Below, one piece after another: positions 7,194-10,725 of a DNA stretch of 10,725 nt (positions within the stretch are counted from its first letter, which is position 1; every line of letters starts with the position of its first letter). Below the pieces are notes generated by a model. It did no database searches, had not been told where the DNA came from, and saw nothing but the letters and a program-made list of their open reading frames with translations. The stretch is from Synura sp. LO234KE (taxonomy: Eukaryota > Sar > Synurophyceae > Synurales > Mallomonadaceae). The stretch lies in NCBI GenBank assembly GCA_015143735.1, contig VKHC01000598.1, forward strand, positions 1 through 10,725, written 5' to 3'. The translations under genes were made by a program, and so were the position numbers.

Positions 7194-8540
7194 TCAGGTC
7201 CTCTCCAGGGCATTAAAATAGTGCGGATCATACGAATCATGCTGACTCGACATATTTTGTAGTGCACTTCCTTCCTCCAGGCTGCTGTTGCAGGGATCAG
7301 GCACTAGATGCTGTTGATTCAAACGCTCAAGCATTTTTGCAATCCACTTGCTGGAGTCGTTCACCTCCTTAACCGACAAATAGCGATTCTGATAAATTGC
7401 GTTTTTGCTGCTAGTTAGAGGTATTCATCGTTCCAGTGGGGGCCGCTCTTCTGCTGCTGCACCTGCTGCAATCCTGGGCCACAAGGGCTCTGATGCGACG
7501 GGCGTCCGTGGTGACGTACCCTATCGGGGCCATTTCCGGCAATCCTATTCGGGTACCGATTGGAAGCTATTCTTCTTCAAGTGCCCAGTATAAAATATGT
7601 GGAACCAGGGGCCATTGGGAGGGGATCGTCTGGCAGTGCCTCCTCCCGTAACCAGTCAAGAATGGTGGATTTTGTCCTCTTGGTGGTAAGCCGGAACTGT
7701 GGGTCTAGCGTGACTAAATCCGCACTGCTAGTGGTGCCATCAGTAGCCAGATGTATGCGTTGTAATGGAAGTCTCCCTTCTCACCGTATTGGGTCGGTCC
7801 CGTTGCCTCTCGCGATTGTGTTAACACAGGCCAACTCTACAGTGTGTACTCGACTATGCAAGAAATCTAGGGAGACCTCACCGTTGCTTCCGTTGTGTCA
7901 CAACTTCCGATTGCATTCACCGCCCATTGGATGTAATAGTCTCTGTGTTCGTCGATCCTGACCAGGATAGATAATTTACGGTGCGTCGTGTATGACGTGG
8001 GATAGTCAAGAATATCCATCCAGCTTGCTCCATTGAAACAGCGCCTCTACTTAGGAAGTCGTCATATTCTTGGAGACTCGTTGATAGGTCTTAGTCAAGA
8101 AACCACTGGGGGAGTCCCCCGGAGTGAACTGCCTTCGTGATGGCATTTCAGTGGACCGCTACAATTACTTCAGCCGAGCCCCATCAGGCTCTTTTTACCT
8201 CCTGGGTTTTTTGATATACAAAAACAAGGCTCGTGAAGAAATGATCCACTTCAAACGAGACCCAGATGGCGTTCCAGCGGGATTCATATATTCAGAGCAC
8301 ATTGCGCTACGAGAGTTGTCCTAGATTGTTCTGTCTACAACGAACATGATATGTTTTGAGTTTCTGCTCTGCTATTTGCATTCGGGTAATTGCCGCGTAG
8401 CCTGCTACCAGTTCGGCCTTCCGTTGAAGTTGGGTAAGGCTGGCAGCGAACGATTGTTGGTCATCTCTTTTTGGGCTACCTCTCTCCACTCCAAGAGGAC
8501 AACACCTAAAATGTGTGTTACATGATGCCCGTGGGACCAC
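7194..8540 (-). pseudogene. LINE piece C: inverted copy, RT thumb and post-RT region
   Basis: The clearest LINE piece. One minus-strand frame runs from 8540 to 8144 with stops only at 8307-8309, 8292-8294 and 8184-8186. It reads RDDQQSFAASLTQ (8468-8430, in the place of the Y-A-D-D box), LQRKAELVAGYAAI...IAEQKLKTYHV (8429-8343, the thumb), then IYESRWNAIWVSFEVDHFF (8291-8235), matching the 'IYD.DW.P..V.F..DG.F' stretch after the thumb. A further frame (7897-7577, one stop) gives the post-RT region: GEVSLDFLHSRVHTVEL and STILDWLREEALPDDPLPMA. The 61-codon frame 7379-7194 (VNDSSKWIAKMLERLNQQHL) may be its C-terminus, but that is inference. It shares L-Q-R-K-A-[DE] and Q-K-L with piece A and Q-K-L with piece B, so all belong to one superfamily. 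Confidence 0.75.
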
Positions 8541-8658
8541 TTGACGTCCCGGAGGATTTATGTATCAAGCTTTCTTCAAGCTCCACGAATGCGGGGAAGT
8601 AGCCGTTCATTTCATTGAGGCCAACTGCTAATTTCTCCCTAAGTCGTACTAAGGTCAT
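8518..8658 (-). CDS. Short minus-strand frame just upstream of piece C (46 codons)
   Basis: The peptide begins MTLVRLREKLAVGLNEMNGY. It lies where the RT palm of piece C should be, in another frame, but I see no palm motif in it. It may be a frameshifted part of piece C or unrelated sequence at its 5' truncation point. Confidence 0.2.
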   Translation of the reverse strand: MTLVRLREKLAVGLNEMNGYFPAFVELEESLIHKSSGTSSGPTGIM

Positions 8659-8705
8659 GGCTCTCCAGCATTGCTTATGATACAATTTATTGCTTCAAGA
8701 ACAGG

Positions 8706-9134
8706 ATGGGGTACACTGGTTTTGGAAGTACACTAAGCTTGAATATTAATCCCTTTCGAGAGGTGCTGTTGCTGTGTCTGAGCTCTCTGGTTCTGCTTCT
8801 CGTTTCTTACCGCCGGAGAACCTTACCAACCGCAAACACGTTAAACCTTCCTAAGCGGTACAGCTGTAAACTAGCGAATCAGCAAAACCTTCAATTGTTC
8901 GAAAGATGCATGGATCTAGTCGTCGATTCTGTCCGCTCTTTCCATTCTGGAGAATTGCACATGTTCGAGCTTCCAACCCCGGGTTTCGTTGCCCTGGAAC
9001 AGACCAACGCTATCACCCTTCATGAGCAGTTTGACCGGGTGCATTGTGATATCGTGAACCCTGAGTACCATGGCGAGGCCAAGTGGAGGAAACAACACAG
9101 AGAAGTTACTGCTATAGGCAAAGTCATCACCTAA
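8706..9134 (+). CDS. Unrecognised 142-codon open frame with a hydrophobic segment
   Basis: An ATG-initiated frame in unassigned sequence. Residues about 19-36 (EVLLLCLSSLVLLLVSYRRR) look like one membrane anchor followed by positive charges. The rest is mixed and charged, with no motif I recognise. After its stop the same frame continues Ser/Pro-rich (SQPPSPSSSYESALTAPTTP) for about 60 codons to stops near 9323 and 9338. It could be an exon, a fragment of another element or chance. The opposite strand is open only at 8916-9098. Confidence 0.25.
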   Translation: MGYTGFGSTLSLNINPFREVLLLCLSSLVLLLVSYRRRTLPTANTLNLPKRYSCKLANQQNLQLFERCMDLVVDSVRSFHSGELHMFELPTPGFVALEQTNAITLHEQFDRVHCDIVNPEYHGEAKWRKQHREVTAIGKVIT

Positions 9135-9538
9135 ATCAGGTCACAACCACCATCACCCTCATCCAGCTACGAATCTGCTCTGACAGCACCTACTACGCCG
9201 ATGCGATTGATCTCACTGACTCGCCCATCCCGTCGTCCTCAAACCAAGCTCTCCTCTACTCTTGTGTCTCAAGAAACTCCCACCTGTTCGTCGCCTGGGG
9301 CACCTCATGCTCTGCCTTACGGTTAAGGCACATTGCAGCGATAAATCTATCGACACCCGAGGGAATAACCGAATCTGCCCATATCATCTCACTGCTGACT
9401 TCTCGCCGACACGCCTACTACACCGAGATGCTGAATGGAAAACGACGCGCCCAGACGCCCTCGGAGACGTCCAGTCAGATCTCCGGTGAGGCCCCTACGC
9501 AGGATGCGGGAATGCACCACGAAGCCACGAGAGCATAA
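9083..9538 (+). CDS. Unrecognised 151-codon open frame
   Basis: It overlaps the end of the previous frame in a different reading frame. The content is Ser/Thr-rich without recognisable domains, ending QISGEAPTQDAGMHHEATRA. A second frame, 9435-9710, overlaps its end and closes with TEKQMTVFDGVASKPIIDTH. Three overlapping long frames on one strand in G/C-richer sequence suggest either a decayed coding region with frameshifts or a composition effect. No function is proposed. Confidence 0.2.
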   Translation: MEETTQRSYCYRQSHHLNQVTTTITLIQLRICSDSTYYADAIDLTDSPIPSSSNQALLYSCVSRNSHLFVAWGTSCSALRLRHIAAINLSTPEGITESAHIISLLTSRRHAYYTEMLNGKRRAQTPSETSSQISGEAPTQDAGMHHEATRA

Positions 9539-9710
9539 GAGGATGAGACTGGTCGCTGGACGCCCGGAAGCCATGGCGCTTGCAGGACCCCCCGCGGAGG
9601 GAACGACGGAAAAGCAAATGACTGTTTTTGATGGTGTAGCTAGTAAACCCATCATTGACACTCACCAGGCGGAGGAGTTTGTTTCCCAGGATGTGGTGTT
9701 GGGGGAGTAA

Positions 9711-9938
9711 GATACTCGGTTAGGTCATATTGTGTCCGCTCTGCCCCCACACATAGTGTGATCTGCTAAGTTGCTCATAGGGGTGCTTAGTTTGCGTGGT
9801 CTGCTATATCTTTCTGTAATGTAATCTAAGCGAAAATTCTGGAAAGTAAACACCACATGTGATTTCTCCAAACCAGGAAGCGTTTTTGACACCACCTGAC
9901 AGCGCATAGATAGTCAAATATTTTTTGGGAAACTATCA
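9711..9938. other. Region without recognised genes, upstream of the transposase remnant
   Basis: If the transposon at 9939-10725 is real, its left terminal repeat should lie here or further left. I searched by eye for the reverse complement of the right end (starting CTATAGACGGTACTTTAACG) and found no match. Confidence 0.4.
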
Positions 9939-10619
9939 ATGGCTTATAGCGCGTCGGGCCCAGCTCGCTCCAACGATTCAGGCTGCTCAGCTTAATGATC
10001 TCGGTTACCCAGAGTGGATAATCTGTCGCCGCTAGCACATTCCGTGAAAAATATCGTATCGGGAACATAGAAAGGCTAGTTGCGAATGTCCTGCGCGTAC
10101 TTTGCTTGCGTTTTGGAAATTGGGCTAGTAGGAGTATTCCAGCTATTCAAGCTGCAGCATGAGGATTCACACTAAAATATCTTTGTCAAATGGGGCTGGT
10201 TATGCAAAAGAATGCACATCGTGGCAGATTCTCGGCAGTGCTCACATGGCTTTCTCGGTCACTCTACATTCGACAGGTTACAAATGTTTAATTGTTTTCC
10301 GATGAGGTCCCGTGGACGGAACTTATTGACTCACACTAGACGAGTATTTTACGACGTATGGAGGAGGTCTGGAAGGCGAGAAACGCCTGCCCGGATATGG
10401 GCCCGCAGCAGAGCGTCGTTCACTGACCGCACGGTTATAAGCGGGTCACGTATATTTCATCAGCCTAACTGTCAAGACGGCCTCCCCATCCGCTGCAGCC
10501 GGTGGCCCCGGCGCGCTTCCGGATCACTAGACCGAATGGTGTGTCCCAATATATTTACGCCTCCAATTGATTACGCGGTTGCGTCAGGGGTAGGCGCAGT
10601 TCGCCCCTCCTTCGAGTAG
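9939..10619 (+). pseudogene. Decayed Tc1/mariner-like transposase
   Basis: Blocks of a cut-and-paste DDE transposase appear in order but in three frames. From an ATG at 9939, a frame change gives IARRAQLAPTIQAAQLNDLG (9946-10005), like the N-terminal helix-turn-helix. LFSDEVPW (10292-10315, frame 2) matches the '[VL]FSDE' box with the first catalytic aspartate (10301-10303). VWRRSGRRETP (10356-10388) fits 'VWR..GE...P'. CQDGLPI (about 10470-10490) fits 'QD[NG]AP.H' with the second aspartate. RWPRR followed, one base shifted, by LPDH-stop-TEW (10516-10539) fits 'WP..SPDLNPIE.W' with the final acidic residue. Spacing is short: about 58 codons between the first two aspartates, and nearly nothing between QDG and WP, so internal deletions occurred. 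In a live element this enzyme binds the terminal repeats and inserts at TA. Confidence 0.7.
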
Positions 10620-10668
10620 TACGACGACGACAGTTGGTGAGCACTACAGCATCTGTGTACCAAAATTT

Positions 10669-10684
10669 GGACACTAAAGTGTCC
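10669..10684. repeat. Perfect 16-bp inverted repeat in the transposon end
   Basis: GGACACT and AGTGTCC flank a two-base centre. It overlaps the first of the four tandem units and could be a transposase-binding site. Confidence 0.8.
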
Positions 10685-10725
10685 GTTAAAGTATTCCTAA
10701 AGTACCGTTAAAGTACCGTCTATAG
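10675..10725 (+). mobile_element. Right terminal repeat-like block of the Tc1/mariner-like element
   Basis: Four tandem units (TAAAGTGTCCGT, TAAAGTATTCC, and TAAAGTACCGT twice) run from 10675 to 10719 and end in CTATAG at the window edge. The block starts 56 bp after the transposase remnant stops, where a right terminal repeat is expected. Repeated short motifs near transposon ends are commonly transposase-binding sites. The outer boundary and any TA duplication lie at or beyond the edge, and the left partner was not found. Confidence 0.55.

Noticed and set aside
7405-7961. Plus-strand frames of 62-133 codons
   Set aside because: They are antisense to the post-RT frame of piece C, which carries the recognisable motifs.
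8124-8324. Plus-strand 66-codon frame
   Set aside because: It is antisense to the thumb-to-IYESRW segment of piece C.
9027-9211. A further RT on the plus strand (FDRVHCDIV and YYADAIDL)
   Set aside because: The two peptides are in different frames, their spacing is too short, the aspartate pair is absent, and no other RT block lies between them.
1-10725. CRISPR array, tRNA, rRNA, bacterial promoter or riboswitch
   Set aside because: No regularly spaced repeats, cloverleaf or conserved rRNA sequence was seen, and the context is eukaryotic.

Overview
The window looks like repeat-rich nuclear DNA of a eukaryote, probably a fungus or a protist. It has one host gene with short GT-AG introns, surrounded by decayed copies of three kinds of transposable element: non-LTR retrotransposons (LINEs), a retroelement Gag and a Tc1/mariner-like DNA transposon. 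I saw no bacterial operon structure, Shine-Dalgarno pattern, tRNA, rRNA or CRISPR array. The organism cannot be named from the sequence.

Bases 1-1293, minus strand: a partial spliced gene whose frames look intact. Joining eight exons gives a protein-kinase-A-type cyclic-nucleotide-binding domain followed by an EF-hand-like segment. The first four introns are 50-57 nt. Each removal keeps the frame and restores the spacing expected of the domain. The gene runs off the left edge, and its first exon(s) were not found.

Bases 1294-1970: no recognised gene; a 16-bp tandem duplication, a small palindrome and a long imperfect hairpin. Bases about 2100-2640, plus strand: a frame-broken Gag-like stretch ending in a perfect CCHC zinc knuckle.

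Bases 3104-8540: debris of one LINE superfamily in at least four pieces. Piece D (minus, 3104-3867) holds the N-terminal reverse-transcriptase (RT) motifs. Pieces A (plus, about 4530-5619) and B (plus, about 5704-6968) are successive direct copies of the RT palm/thumb and post-RT region. Piece C (minus, 7577-8540, perhaps to 7194) is an inverted copy of the same region. A and B align without gaps over 88 nt. A and C share the thumb motif L-Q-R-K-A-[DE].

Bases 8541-9938: unassigned, with several open frames of unknown status. Bases 9939-10725, plus strand: a decayed Tc1/mariner-like transposase (helix-turn-helix, FSDE, QDG and PD..(N)..E blocks in different frames), followed at the window edge by a terminal-repeat-like block of four tandem 11-12-mers.

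Apart from the cyclic-nucleotide-binding gene, nothing here looks like a working gene set. The window is a nest of broken elements beside one apparently live gene. All assignments come from reading motifs by eye; no database search was run.
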